Positions 10,267-21,998 of a DNA stretch of 64,000 bases are shown in pieces. How positions within the stretch are numbered: position 1 is the stretch's first letter; the number at the start of each line of letters is the position of its first letter. The notes beneath the pieces are model-generated. The model was not told where the DNA came from and did no database searches. It saw nothing but the letters and a program-made list of their open reading frames with translations. The DNA comes from Kitasatospora purpeofusca (GTDB lineage Bacteria; Actinomycetota; Actinomycetes; Streptomycetales; Streptomycetaceae). A program made the position numbers and the translations under genes. The stretch is from positions 310,001-374,000 of the forward strand of contig NZ_JODS01000003.1 in assembly GCF_000718025.1 (NCBI RefSeq), given 5' to 3'.

Positions 10267-11484
10267 TCAGCGGCGGCGGCGCAGGGCCCTGACCAGCACG
10301 ACGGTGCCGCCCAGCAGGGCCACCCCGCCGCCGATCATCCACGGCACCGTGCTGCGGCCGCCCACTCCGGGCACCACGATGCCGCCGGCGTCGCCGCCCC
10401 AGCGGGAGGCCGCCCGGGCGCGGGCGCTGCGGGCCGGCAGGGCGGGGGCGTACGGGCCGCGCGGCGGGGCGTGGTCGACCTCCTCGGCGGAGCGGCCGAC
10501 GATGCTGCGGCGGACCGGGCCGCCGAGCACCGGCTCCGGCTCGTAGCCGAAGGGCGGCTCGGCGGGGACCTCGGCGGAGACCTCGCGCTCGATCCCGGCG
10601 GCGGGCGTGTCGGCCCCGGCCTCGCCGGCGGCGGGCTCGTCGACGTCGTCGTCCTCGTCCGGGTCGCCGAGCGGGAGGCCGAACCGCTCCGCGTCGGCGT
10701 CGGAGAAGGCGATGAGGTCGGAGAGGTCGTCGTCGAGGTCGTCGCCGGGCTCGTCCTCGCGGTCCTCGTCGAGGGCCTCGTGGCGGTTCTCCAGGAACAC
10801 CACCGTGGCGGAGTCGTCCGAGTCCTCGGAGTCGTCCGAGTCCTCCGAGTCGCCGGTGTCGTCGGACCCCTGGGTGTCCTCGGTGTCCTCGGCGTTCTCG
10901 GCGTTCTCGGCGGCGTCCGCCTCGGTTCCGGTGACGGCCTCCGCCTCCGCCTCCGCCGAGACCTCCACCTCGGCCTCCGCGTCCGCCTTCGCCTCGGTCT
11001 CGTCCTCGGCGTCGCTGTCGGGCCCGGTCGCGGCGGTGCCCTCCGGCGAGGTCAGGGCGGTGGCGAAGCGGTCCAGCAGCCGGCGGCCGGCCGCGTCGAG
11101 CGTCTCGCCGTCGAACTCGGTCAGCCGCCCGGTGGCACTCAGGTCACCGGTGAAGCGCACCACCGCGGTGCCCTCCTCGGACCCCTCGGCGACGCTGATC
11201 CGGACGGTGGCGGTCGCCTCGCCGCTGCCGCGAGCCTCCTGGCCCTCGGCGAACGCGGTCAGCACGCCCTCGCGGCCCTCGATCAGTGAGAGCACGCCCT
11301 TGTAGGTGATGGTGGAGGTGCCGATCCGCAGCTTCAGCCGACCCCCGATCTCCTCCGCCGGGCCACCGCCGACGGCGGCCGGTTCGGTGCTGAGCCCCGG
11401 CACGGAACGCGCCAGCAGCGCCGGATCCTGCAGGGCCTGCCGGACCTGCCCGGCCGGCATCGGGACGACAACCTCATGCTCCAT
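10267..11484 (-). CDS. SRPBCC (CoxG-like) protein with C-terminal membrane anchor
   Basis: A 405-residue protein. Residues 1-150 form an SRPBCC/START-like domain resembling carbon monoxide dehydrogenase subunit G, beginning MEHEVVVPMPAGQVRQALQD with GRLKLRIGTSTITYKGVL in the middle. Residues 160-300 are a very acidic, low-complexity linker of Asp/Glu/Ser/Ala (runs such as DSEDSDDSEDSDD). The C-terminus has one membrane helix (VPWMIGGGVALLGGTVVLV) and a RALRRRR tail. CoxG proteins help anchor or insert metalloenzymes at the membrane, but no CO dehydrogenase genes are near, so the role here is open. It lies just upstream of pyrE on the same strand. Confidence 0.75.
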   Translation of the reverse strand: MEHEVVVPMPAGQVRQALQDPALLARSVPGLSTEPAAVGGGPAEEIGGRLKLRIGTSTITYKGVLSLIEGREGVLTAFAEGQEARGSGEATATVRISVAEGSEEGTAVVRFTGDLSATGRLTEFDGETLDAAGRRLLDRFATALTSPEGTAATGPDSDAEDETEAKADAEAEVEVSAEAEAEAVTGTEADAAENAENAEDTEDTQGSDDTGDSEDSDDSEDSDDSATVVFLENRHEALDEDREDEPGDDLDDDLSDLIAFSDADAERFGLPLGDPDEDDDVDEPAAGEAGADTPAAGIEREVSAEVPAEPPFGYEPEPVLGGPVRRSIVGRSAEEVDHAPPRGPYAPALPARSARARAASRWGGDAGGIVVPGVGGRSTVPWMIGGGVALLGGTVVLVRALRRRR

Positions 11485-11613
11485 GCCACGGAGCCTACCG
11501 ACCGAACCCGCGCCCGGCCCCGCCCTGTCCCCTACCTGTCGCCGTGGCCCGCCCGCCCGCCGCCCGCCCGCCGACCCCCGACAGGCGGGGTCCGACGGGC
11601 CGGCGGATCCGGG

Positions 11614-13269
11614 TCAGTGCGGGCCGAGCAGGGTGAGGGCGGCGGGCGGGCGGAGCGGCCGCAGGGCGGTGAGCCGGGCGGCGGAGGCGCGCAGGCCGTC
11701 CGCGGTGAGGGCGCGGGGCGGCGGGGCGTCGGGGGAGAGGCTGAGCGGCGGCTGGGCGGCCGCGGCGAGCAGGAAGCTCTGGGTGCTCTCCGGCCCCGGG
11801 CGGCAACTGGCCGTCGCGCTGCCCGCGACGGCGTACGGGACGGTCCGCAGCCCGGCCGCCCGCAGTCCGGACTCCACCTGCCACAGCCCCTGCCGCCCGT
11901 GCTGCTCCTCGCCGCCGCGCACGGCGAGCCGTCCGCCCGGGGCGAGCAGCCGGGTGGTGAGGCCGTAGAACTCCTGGGAGTGGAACTTCACCGGTCCGCC
12001 GTCGGCGGGGGCGGGCAGGTCGGCGAGGACCACGTCGAAGGACTGGCCGGGCGAGGGCCGGACGCCGCGCAGCCAGTCCAGCGGGTCGGCCTCGGCGGTG
12101 CGCACCCGGGGGTCGTCCAGGGACCGGTCGGAGAGCGCGGCCAGGCCCGGGTCGGTGCGGGCGAGCCGGGGGAGCGCCGGGTCCGGGTCGACCACCAGCA
12201 CCGAGCGGACGCCGCTGTGCCGCAGCACCTCCCGGAGCGCGAGCCCGTCCCCGCCGCCGAGCAGCAGCACCCGCCCGTCCGGTCCGGCGGCCATGGCGGG
12301 GTGGACGAGCGCCTCGTCGCCCCGGTAGGCGTCCGGTCCGCAGACCGCGAGCCGGCCGTCGACGTACAGCCGCAGCGGGCCCTCGGCCGGGCCGGTGAGC
12401 ACGAGCTCCTGGTCGCGGCTCTGGCTGACGGAGCGGATCTGCCCGCCGTACATGGCCTGCCGGGCCGCCCGCTCGACCGCGCCGGACCACAGCGCGGCCG
12501 AGGCGAGCAGGGCGAGCACGAGCGCGCAGCCGCCCCAGAGCAGCCTGCGGGCCCGGGGGTCCGGTTCCTCGCGGAAGAGCCAGAGCACCAGGGCGCCCCC
12601 GGCGACGGCGTTGACGGCGCCGGTGACCAGCGCGCCGCTGCCGGGACCGAGGAAGGGCAGGATGAGGAACGGGAAGGCGAGGCCGCCGATCAGCGCGCCC
12701 ACGTAGTCGGCGGCGAAGAGGTCGGCGGCGGCGCGTCCGGCCTCCTCGCGGCGGATCCGCTGGATCAGGGTCATCAGCAGCGGGATCTCGGCGCCGATGA
12801 GGACGCCGATGAGGCAGGTCAGGCCGACCATCGCGGCCTGGTAGCGGCCGATCCAGGCCCAGCAGGAGTAGAGCGCCAGCACCGACAGGCCGCCGGTGAG
12901 GGCGAGGGCGCACTCGACCAGGGCGAAGGCGGTGGCGGGCCGGCGGGTGAAGCGTTTGGCGAGCAGCGAGCCGAGGCCCATCGCGAACACCATGACGGAG
13001 AGCACGACCGAGGTTTGGGTGACCGAGTCCCCGAGCAGATAGTCGCCGAGGGCCACGAGTTCAAGCTCGTAGACGAGTCCGCAGGCCGCGCAGACGAACG
13101 CGGCGAGCAGCACCACCGCCCGGGCGAGCTCGGGGCGGGCGCGCAGGCGGGACCGACGGCGGGCGGGCAGGGAGGTCAGGCTCCGCCCGGGCCGGGGTGG
13201 GCTGCCGTCGTCGAGGTCGAGGCCCGGCTGTGCGGGGGGCGGACCGACCGGATGATTGATCACGAACAA
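11614..13269 (-). CDS. Membrane spermidine synthase-like (polyamine aminopropyltransferase) protein
   Basis: A 551-residue fusion of an N-terminal membrane domain (about 45-245, six or seven helices including AVVLLAAFVCAACGLVYELE) and a C-terminal SpeE-like Rossmann domain (about 260-490). The SAM-type nucleotide motif is VLLLGGGDGLALREVL followed by VLVVDPDP, with VVLADLPAP at the catalytic position. The cytosolic domain would transfer aminopropyl groups if active. Membrane-fused members are widespread in actinomycetes, but their true substrate is not settled. It lies 136 bp downstream of the DUF2617 gene on the same strand, a frequent pairing in streptomycetes. Confidence 0.82.
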   Translation of the reverse strand: MFVINHPVGPPPAQPGLDLDDGSPPRPGRSLTSLPARRRSRLRARPELARAVVLLAAFVCAACGLVYELELVALGDYLLGDSVTQTSVVLSVMVFAMGLGSLLAKRFTRRPATAFALVECALALTGGLSVLALYSCWAWIGRYQAAMVGLTCLIGVLIGAEIPLLMTLIQRIRREEAGRAAADLFAADYVGALIGGLAFPFLILPFLGPGSGALVTGAVNAVAGGALVLWLFREEPDPRARRLLWGGCALVLALLASAALWSGAVERAARQAMYGGQIRSVSQSRDQELVLTGPAEGPLRLYVDGRLAVCGPDAYRGDEALVHPAMAAGPDGRVLLLGGGDGLALREVLRHSGVRSVLVVDPDPALPRLARTDPGLAALSDRSLDDPRVRTAEADPLDWLRGVRPSPGQSFDVVLADLPAPADGGPVKFHSQEFYGLTTRLLAPGGRLAVRGGEEQHGRQGLWQVESGLRAAGLRTVPYAVAGSATASCRPGPESTQSFLLAAAAQPPLSLSPDAPPPRALTADGLRASAARLTALRPLRPPAALTLLGPH

Positions 13270-13405
13270 ACGCTAGGCGACGTTCGGGACGGACGGCTGC
13301 GCCCATTCGACGGACAGGGCGGTATCGCAGGTTGACGAATCGTTCCTGCGTACGAATGAATGTGCACGGCCGGGGCTATGGACGGAACGGCGGGGTCGGT
13401 GCCGG

Positions 13406-13933
13406 TCATCCGGAGACCACCAGCGAGGAGCGGGTGCAGACCAGCCGTCCTTCCTGCGGATAGGCGTGCCAGGTGCGCCAGAGCAGGCGGTCCACCCCGC
13501 CCTGGGTGACCAGCGCGGTGAAGGCGCTGGGGTCGCCGGGGAAGACGCCGGCCAGGCCGCGCGGGTGGCCCTCGACCAGGGCGAGCAACTCCTGCGCGCG
13601 GGCGGCGAAGTCGTGCGGCGGGAGGGCCTCGATCCGGGCCGCGAACTCGTACTCCCAGCCGTCGACCTGCTTGGCCACCCGGGCGGGCAGCGGCGTCCGG
13701 CGGCCGGGCAGGCAGGCGACGGTCTCCAGGCAGTGGCCCGGTCCGGCGGCGATCACGACCTGGTGGGAGGCGCCCAGCAGGCGCAGCTGGAGGGTGCCGG
13801 ACGGGCCGGGCAGGCCGGGGCCGTCGAGTCTCAGGTCGCGGACCGCGAGGGCGGGCAGCGGCTCGCCGCCCAGGCACCAGGCCAGGTCACCCGCGCGGGT
13901 GTCCGTGTAGGAGGTCTGCAAAGTGGTGAGCAT
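13406..13933 (-). CDS. DUF2617 family protein
   Basis: A 175-residue soluble protein of the actinobacterial DUF2617 family, recognised from its start (MLTTLQTSYTDTRAGDLAW), the central LRLLGASHQVVI and the VDGWEYEFAARIE segment, and its WRTWHAYPQEGRLV C-terminus. No catalytic motif is evident. It is the first gene of a probable two-gene unit with the membrane spermidine-synthase-like gene, which suggests a linked function, perhaps accessory to that enzyme. The ATG at 13933 gives the expected length. Confidence 0.78.
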   Translation of the reverse strand: MLTTLQTSYTDTRAGDLAWCLGGEPLPALAVRDLRLDGPGLPGPSGTLQLRLLGASHQVVIAAGPGHCLETVACLPGRRTPLPARVAKQVDGWEYEFAARIEALPPHDFAARAQELLALVEGHPRGLAGVFPGDPSAFTALVTQGGVDRLLWRTWHAYPQEGRLVCTRSSLVVSG

Positions 13934-14377
13934 GCTCGGCTCCGCGTTTCAGCTCCGTGCGCGCCCTCCGAGCAGCAGCGATCGGGCCCGGGTCAAGGCG
14001 GGGCTGTTCGTGGCTGTGCGGTCCAGGGCGCGGCCGACCGTGGAAGGAAGGATTCCGGCTGGAGATTCAGCAGCAGAGAAGCACGAATACGCCGGGTCCG
14101 TCGGTGATTTACCCAACTTTGTCAAGCATTCACCGTTTCGAGCACATCGGCTTCGCTGCTCTGATCGACCCGGTGTGCGACTGTGCACCGCGCGCGCCTT
14201 TCGCTCCGGCCCGCACGCCGTGTGCGCGGATCGCAAGCTGTTCGCACTACGCGTGCGCCCTCGCCGCGGACGCGCCGGGCGCACGGTAGCAGCCTGGGGC
14301 GAAACCCTGCCGCGCAGGCACGACGGATTGCCCGACAGGCAGCAAGGCCGCTGCCCGTCGGGTGAATTGACGAATCG
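13934..14377. other. Intergenic region without recognisable genes
   Basis: This 444-bp stretch lies upstream of the DUF2617 gene and downstream of the aminotransferase stop. It is less GC-rich than its flanks. No RNA gene, strong hairpin or plausible reading frame was seen; it should hold the DUF2617 promoter. Confidence 0.5.
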
Positions 14378-15568
14378 TCAGGACGTGCGAGAGGTCCGGT
14401 CGACAGGACGGAGCCGGGTCAGTCGGTCGACCGCCTCCTCCAGGACGTCCACCCGCTTGCAGAAGGTGAAGCGCACCAGCGGGCGGCCGGCGTCGGCGTC
14501 GTCGTAGAAGACGGCGTTGGGGATGGCCACGACCCCGCAGCGCTCGGGCAGGGCGCGGCAGAACTCGACGCCGTCCTGCTCGCCCAGCGGGGTGATGTCG
14601 GTGGTGACGAAGTAGGTGCCCTGGGGGCGGAAGACCCGGAACCCGGCCGCGGTGAGGCCGTCCGCGAGCAGGTCGCGCTTGTGCAGCAGATCGGCGCGGA
14701 AGCCGTCGAAGTAGCTGTCCGGGAGGGCGAGGGCCTCGGCGACGGCGTACTGGAACGGGCCGGCGCTGACATAGGTGAGGTACTGCTTGGCGGTGCGGAC
14801 GGCGGCGACCAGCTCGGGCGTGCCGGTCACCCAGCCGACCTTCCAGCCGGTGAAGGAGAAGGTCTTGCCGGCCGAGGAGATCGAGACGGTGCGCTCGCGC
14901 ATGCCGGGCAGGGCGGCGATCGGGTGGTGGGCGCCCTCGAACACCAGGTGCTCGTAGACCTCGTCGGTGACCACCAGGAGATCGCGCTCGACGGCGAGTT
15001 CGGCGACGGCGGCGAGCTCCTCGGGGGAGAGCACGAGACCGGTCGGGTTGTGCGGCGAGTTGAGCAGCAGCAGCCGGGTACGCGGGGTGACCAGCGAGCG
15101 CAGCCGGTCCAGGTCGGGGCGGAAGTCGGGGGCACGCAGGGTGAGCGGGACCCGGACCGCGCCGGCCATCGCGATGCAGGCGCTGTAGGAGTCGTAGAAC
15201 GGTTCGAGGGCGATGACCTCGTCACCGGGCTCCAGCAGGGCGAGCAGGGCGGCGGCGATGGCCTCGGTGGCGCCGGCGGTGACCAGCACCTCGGTGTCCG
15301 GGTCGTAGTCGAGGCCGTAGCGGCCCCGCTGGTGCGCGGAGATCGCGGTCCGCAGCTCGGGGACGCCCGGGCCGGGCGGGTACTGGTTGCCGCGCCCGTC
15401 GCGCAGGGCCCGGACGGCGGCCTCGCGGACCTCCTCGGGGCCGTCGGTGTCGGGGAACCCCTGGCCGAGGTTGATCGAGCCGGTGGCGGTGGCCAGTGCG
15501 GACATCTCCGCGAAGATCGTCGTACCGAGCCCGTCCAGACGACGGTTCAGCAGCGGCCTCGCACCCAT
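14378..15568 (-). CDS. PLP-dependent aminotransferase, class I/II
   Basis: A 396-residue fold-type I aminotransferase. The PLP Schiff-base lysine is in SSAGKTFSFTGWKVGW (about residue 235-240), NSPHNPTG near 172 holds the cofactor-contacting Asn, and VVTDEVYEHL gives the Asp/Tyr. The arginine that binds the substrate carboxylate is in VRFTFCK near the end. The sequence resembles the DapC/kynurenine-glutamine transaminase group (IFAEMSALATATGSINLGQG start). The exact substrate is uncertain; N-succinyldiaminopimelate or an aromatic or methionine-cycle keto acid are all possible. The ATG at 15568 is favoured over the GTG at 15571 because GAGGAG is then 5 bases away. Confidence 0.88.
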   Translation of the reverse strand: MGARPLLNRRLDGLGTTIFAEMSALATATGSINLGQGFPDTDGPEEVREAAVRALRDGRGNQYPPGPGVPELRTAISAHQRGRYGLDYDPDTEVLVTAGATEAIAAALLALLEPGDEVIALEPFYDSYSACIAMAGAVRVPLTLRAPDFRPDLDRLRSLVTPRTRLLLLNSPHNPTGLVLSPEELAAVAELAVERDLLVVTDEVYEHLVFEGAHHPIAALPGMRERTVSISSAGKTFSFTGWKVGWVTGTPELVAAVRTAKQYLTYVSAGPFQYAVAEALALPDSYFDGFRADLLHKRDLLADGLTAAGFRVFRPQGTYFVTTDITPLGEQDGVEFCRALPERCGVVAIPNAVFYDDADAGRPLVRFTFCKRVDVLEEAVDRLTRLRPVDRTSRTS

Positions 15569-15662
15569 CACGGCTCCTCGTACCTCGGTGTCGGCGGTGG
15601 CCGGGCCCGTCCCGGGGCCCGGTCGGGCCCATCCTGGGGCCCGAGGGGCCCCGGGGACAAGG

Positions 15663-15695
15663 ACGGCCCGCCACCGGGCGTCGGTGGCGGGCCGT
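15663..15695 (-). terminator. Hairpin terminator after the YbjN gene
   Basis: A perfect 13-bp stem (15663-15675 with 15683-15695) with a 7-base loop lies 22 bp past the stop of the YbjN gene on the minus strand. Confidence 0.75.
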
Positions 15696-15716
15696 GCACG
15701 GGGGTTCCCCGCGGGT

Positions 15717-16280
15717 TCAGTTCTCGTCGGCGCCGTCGGACGGCTTGTCCTCGCCGCCCTCGCCCTCGATCTCGTCCTGGAGGCCCAGACGCTCGACGAT
15801 CCACTGCTCGAAGCCGACCGCGGCCTGGGTCCAGTTGGCGGTGGTGGTGACGAAGTAGTCCAGGTTGACGCCGGTGCCGACGATCATCTGGGCCTCACCG
15901 ATCAGCCGGACCACGCCGTCCTCGTGGGTGTGGGTGTAGACCTTGGGCCACAGGGTCTCCCGGTTCCACTCGTCGATCAGGTCGAGGATCTCGCCCTTCT
16001 TCTCCAGCGGGTACGCGCGGTCGTAGAACGCGCGCACCGCGAAGAGCTCCTTCTGCTCGCCGCGGAACATGTAGTAGACGCGGAAGCCCTCCCAGGGGGC
16101 GGTGAGGTCACCCTCCTCGTCGACCACGTGCTTGAGCTGCATCTGGTCGAGCAGCTGGCCGACCAGGGCCTGGTCCGGGACGATGATCGGCGGCGGGCCG
16201 GCCGGTCGGCCGCCCTGACCGCCGGGCTGACCGCCCTGCGGCGCGCCGAAGGACGGGATGGACGACGGGTCGATGCTCAT
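15717..16280 (-). CDS. YbjN domain-containing protein
   Basis: A 187-residue protein. An N-terminal Gly/Pro/Gln-rich tail (about 1-35) leads into a YbjN domain, a fold related to type III secretion chaperones, with VDEEGDLTAPWEGFRVYYMF and LIDEWNRETLWPKVYTHTHE visible. The C-terminal 20 residues are acidic. Actinobacterial YbjN proteins are cytoplasmic and of unproven function, perhaps acting as chaperones. The ATG at 16280 has a GAGGAAGAGG ribosome site and was preferred to the very long in-frame upstream extension, which only reads through clpB in the wrong frame. It lies 182 bp downstream of clpB on the same strand. Confidence 0.82.
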   Translation of the reverse strand: MSIDPSSIPSFGAPQGGQPGGQGGRPAGPPPIIVPDQALVGQLLDQMQLKHVVDEEGDLTAPWEGFRVYYMFRGEQKELFAVRAFYDRAYPLEKKGEILDLIDEWNRETLWPKVYTHTHEDGVVRLIGEAQMIVGTGVNLDYFVTTTANWTQAAVGFEQWIVERLGLQDEIEGEGGEDKPSDGADEN

Positions 16281-16462
16281 GGGGTCCTCTTCCTCAGTGC
16301 ACATGGTGGTCGGCAATGAGAGGCCGCCCTTCCGAGTCCATCCTGCCTCATCCGGGGCCCACCTCACAGAGGTGCCCGCAAGCCGGGGCGGCATGGCCGG
16401 ATCACGGCGCGCCCCCGGGTGATCCGGGGGCGCGGCGGGTCCGGGCGGCCGGTCCCGGAGGG

Positions 16463-19069
<2,607 letters not shown>

Positions 19070-19124
19070 TGCTGGGGGGTCCTCCCTCGTCGAGCTGATG
19101 TCTGCTCTCTACAGCATGCACTAA

Positions 19125-19145
19125 GTTGAGTCTATTCCGCTCAAC
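19125..19145 (-). promoter_or_regulatory. HAIR operator (HspR site) upstream of clpB
   Basis: GTTGAGT-N7-GCTCAAC closely matches the HspR-binding HAIR consensus CTTGAGT-N7-ACTCAAG; the wider palindrome AAGTTGAG/CTCAACTT spans 19123-19147. It overlaps the stop codon of the neighbouring LysR gene. Confidence 0.88.
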
Positions 19146-20208
19146 TTTTGCGTGAACGGTCGGGGCGGGCCCGCAGAACGGGCCGCTCGCTCCGCGCGGC
19201 CGACCCGGCGGTGCCCGCGGCCGCGCCCGTCCCGGTGGCCGGCCGGGCCGCCGTCCTCGGCGGCAGGGTCCGCGCCTGGGCCATCCTCGCCTGGTGCGTC
19301 CCCGCCGTCCGCCGGGTCAGCGCCAGCAGGTCCCGGGCCGGCCCGGACGGCCGCTGCCCGGACGGCCAGACCGCCCGCAGCGGCCGCCGCAGGTCCAGCT
19401 CCTCCGCCAGCCGCACCGCCACCAGCCGCCGGGTCGCCAGCTCCTCCACCACCGCCAGCTCGCTCAGGCAGACCGGCCCGGCGCCGGTCATCGCCGCCGC
19501 CTTCAGCGCCGTCGACGAGGCCAGCTCCAGCCGCGGCGGCGCGGCGCCGCCGTACGGGTCCAGCGCCATCTCCAGCACCTCCCTGGTGCCCGAACCCGGT
19601 TCGCGCAGCACCAGCGGGGTCGCCGAGAGCTCCGCCCCGGACAGCGGCGAGCGCCGGCGCGCCCACGGATGGTCCGGTGCCACCACGACCACCAGCCGGT
19701 CCGCCGCCACCACCGCGCCCGCCAGCCCGGCCGGCGGCAGCGGCCCCTCGACGAAGCCCAGGTCGGCGTCCCCGGACAGCACGTGCCCGGCCACGTCCGC
19801 CGAGTTGGCGGTGCGCAGCGTCACGGCCGTCCCCGGATTGGTCGCGTGCAGCGCCAGCAGCCAGCCCGGCATCAGGTACTCGGCGACGGTCAGGCTGGCC
19901 ACCACGGTCAGCCGGGCGTCCCGGCGCTCGCGCAGTGCGTCGATCCCGGCGTCCAGCGCCTGCGCCGCCTCCACCACCTGCCGGGCCCACTCGACCACCA
20001 GCCGGCCCGCCTCGGTGGGCCGGGAGCCGCGCGGGGAGCGCTCCAGCAGCGGGACGCCGATCTGCCGCTCCATGCCCTTGATCCGGGCGCTGGCGGTCGG
20101 CTGGCTCACCCCGATCTCGGCGGCCGCCCGGCCGACACTGCCGAGCCGGGCCACCGCGAGCAGCAGCTCCAGGGCACCGATTTCGGGGACGCGCGGGGAG
20201 AGGGGCAT
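19141..20208 (-). CDS. LysR family transcriptional regulator
   Basis: A 355-residue LysR-type regulator. The N-terminal winged helix-turn-helix (about 10-70) reads LARLGSVGRAAAEIGVSQPTASARI-like with the LLERSPRGSRPTEAG wing. The effector-binding domain (about 95-300) includes VVASLTVAEYLMPGWL and DLGFVEGPL. An Ala/Arg/Thr-rich tail of about 50 residues after 300 is unusual and looks disordered. It is transcribed divergently from the TDT-family transporter 71 bp away and so probably controls it. Its last codons overlap the clpB HAIR site, and the two genes run in the same direction, so read-through into clpB is conceivable. Confidence 0.88.
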   Translation of the reverse strand: MPLSPRVPEIGALELLLAVARLGSVGRAAAEIGVSQPTASARIKGMERQIGVPLLERSPRGSRPTEAGRLVVEWARQVVEAAQALDAGIDALRERRDARLTVVASLTVAEYLMPGWLLALHATNPGTAVTLRTANSADVAGHVLSGDADLGFVEGPLPPAGLAGAVVAADRLVVVVAPDHPWARRRSPLSGAELSATPLVLREPGSGTREVLEMALDPYGGAAPPRLELASSTALKAAAMTGAGPVCLSELAVVEELATRRLVAVRLAEELDLRRPLRAVWPSGQRPSGPARDLLALTRRTAGTHQARMAQARTLPPRTAARPATGTGAAAGTAGSAARSERPVLRARPDRSRKS

Positions 20209-20279
20209 AGATCCAGGCTATGCCCTCATAGAGCGCGCGGCGCTACCGGCGGCCGCCGTCCCGGGGGACGGTTGATGCC

Positions 20280-21404
20280 ATGGTCACCCTGCTCAGCGCC
20301 GCTCCCCCGATGTCCGCCCGGGCCCGCCTCACCGCCCGGGCCCGCCGCCTCGACCTCTCCCAGCTCACCCCGAACTGGTACGCGGTGGTCATGGGGACGG
20401 CGATCGTGGCGAACGGCGCGGCCGCCCTCCCGGTCCGGTGGCCCGGCCTGCTGGGGTTCGCCGAGGTGGCGTGGGCGCTCGGACTGGCCGCCCTGCTGCT
20501 GCTCGGTACCGCCCGCGCGGTCCACCTGACCCGGCACCGCGAGGCCGCCCGGGAGCACCTGCTGGAGAACCCGGCCACCGCCGTCTTCTACGGTTGTCCG
20601 CCGATGGCGCTGCTCTCGGTCGGCCTCGGCACCCTGACCGTCGGCTCCCGGGTGCTCGGCACCGGCCCGGCCGTCGCGATCGACCTGGTGCTGTGGACGG
20701 CGGGCACGCTGTACGCGCTGGCCGTCGCGGTCGGCATCCCCTATCTGATGATCACCCGGCACAAGGTCTCCCCGCTCGGCGCCAACCCGACCTGGCTGCT
20801 GCCCGTGGTCGCCCCGCTGGTCGCCTCCGCCGCCGGCCCGGCGCTGGTCCCGCACCTGCCCGCAGGCAGTGCCCGGGAGGCCCTGCTCTACGGCTGCGCG
20901 ACGCTGTTCGGGATCGGCCTGCTGGCCACCCTGGCCCTGTTGCCGGTGGTGCTCACCGGCCTGGTGCACAGCAAGCTGTCCGCCCTGGCGCTCACCCCGA
21001 CCCTGTTCCTGGTGCTCGGCCCGCTCGGCCAGTCCACCACCGCCGTGCACCAGCTCGCCGACGCCGCCGGCCCGGTCCTGCCCCGGCTCGCCCCGGTCGC
21101 GCTCCCGCTCGCCGAGCTGTACGGCGTGGCCGTGCTCGGTGTCGCGATGCTGTGGCTGCTGCTCGCCCTCGCCGCCAATCTGCGCGCCCGGCGGGCCGGG
21201 ATGGGGTTCGGGATGACCTGGTGGGCGTTCACCTTCCCGGTCGGCACCTGCGTCACCGGGGCGGCCGCGCTGGCCCGGCACACCGGCTTCGCCGGGTTCA
21301 CCGGGCTCGCCGTCGGCCTGTTCGCGCTGCTGCTGGCGGGCTGGGCGATCGCGGCCGGCGGCACGGCCGCCGCGCTGGCCGGCGGACGGCTGCTGGCCCG
21401 CTGA
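20280..21404 (+). CDS. TDT family transporter (TehA/SLAC1/malate-exporter type)
   Basis: A 374-residue integral membrane protein with about ten predicted helices, of the tellurite-resistance/dicarboxylate transporter (TDT) family related to TehA, SLAC1 and yeast Mae1. LTPNWYAVVMGTAIVANG near residue 30 matches the conserved first helix of the family, and GMTWWAFTFPVGTCVTG near 310 is its late signature. Members move malate or other organic anions, sulphite, or act as anion channels; the substrate here cannot be fixed. It is divergent from the LysR regulator, the usual arrangement for an inducible transporter. A hairpin at 21446-21465 follows. Confidence 0.85.
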   Translation: MVTLLSAAPPMSARARLTARARRLDLSQLTPNWYAVVMGTAIVANGAAALPVRWPGLLGFAEVAWALGLAALLLLGTARAVHLTRHREAAREHLLENPATAVFYGCPPMALLSVGLGTLTVGSRVLGTGPAVAIDLVLWTAGTLYALAVAVGIPYLMITRHKVSPLGANPTWLLPVVAPLVASAAGPALVPHLPAGSAREALLYGCATLFGIGLLATLALLPVVLTGLVHSKLSALALTPTLFLVLGPLGQSTTAVHQLADAAGPVLPRLAPVALPLAELYGVAVLGVAMLWLLLALAANLRARRAGMGFGMTWWAFTFPVGTCVTGAAALARHTGFAGFTGLAVGLFALLLAGWAIAAGGTAAALAGGRLLAR

Positions 21405-21445
21405 GGCCCGCCGAGGCCCGCCGGGACCGGCCCCGACGGCCCCAC

Positions 21446-21465
21446 GAGTCCGGTTTTCCGGACTC
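21446..21465 (+). terminator. Hairpin after the TDT transporter gene
   Basis: A perfect 8-bp stem GAGTCCGG/CCGGACTC with a TTTT loop lies 41 bp past the transporter stop. There is no downstream T-run. Confidence 0.6.
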
Positions 21466-21998
21466 CGCGCGTCCGCCACCGACCGGACGGGCGGTCGGAG
21501 AACTTCCGCAACACCTCGCTGACCTGGTACTTCGCAGGAACCGGCAACGGACCGGGCCGGTCGGGGCCGGTCCGGTGCTGCAGGTTTCTGCAATTGCGAG
21601 AACATGCAGCAGGGCGGCACTTGTTCACCGGCCGTCACGCTGTGAGGGTGGAGTCACGCCAGGTCGTCCGGGCAACCGCAGCCCGATGATGGCGACTTGC
21701 TCTTCATTGCTGGATGCGACCGGCACGTCCGCACGTGCCTGCATATCGGGGGGGAAGAGCGCCGGCCGGGACGCCATGTGTGGTGATGGCCCCCGGGACC
21801 GGAGCCGGCGAGGCGTTGCTGCTCCGCCTCGCCGGAAGCGCTGGGACCGCGGCGTAGACCGACGGCTCCCCGGACCCGTGTGCGACGGCACCCGAGGTCC
21901 GGGGACCCGTCGGTCCCCAGTAGCGTGAGGGCCGACGGTCACCGCGCCGCGCGCGCGGAGCACCACACCCCGAGAGAACCCGGCAGGGAGCGTTCGAC
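21466..21998. other. Intergenic region ahead of the regulator cluster
   Basis: About 530 bp lies between the transporter terminator and the first TrmB/LuxR regulator. No convincing gene was found. The part from about 21530 to 21760 is noticeably less GC-rich than its flanks. The promoter of the regulator pair should lie near the 3' end. Confidence 0.45.

Noticed and set aside
11476..13335. A 619-codon plus-strand open frame opposite the spermidine-synthase-like gene
   Set aside because: Low-complexity translation without recognisable family; the minus-strand gene has membrane helices and a SAM-binding motif.
13957..14289. A 110-codon open frame in the gap upstream of the DUF2617 gene
   Set aside because: No ribosome site, no family resemblance and codon positions without the strong third-position GC bias of real genes here.
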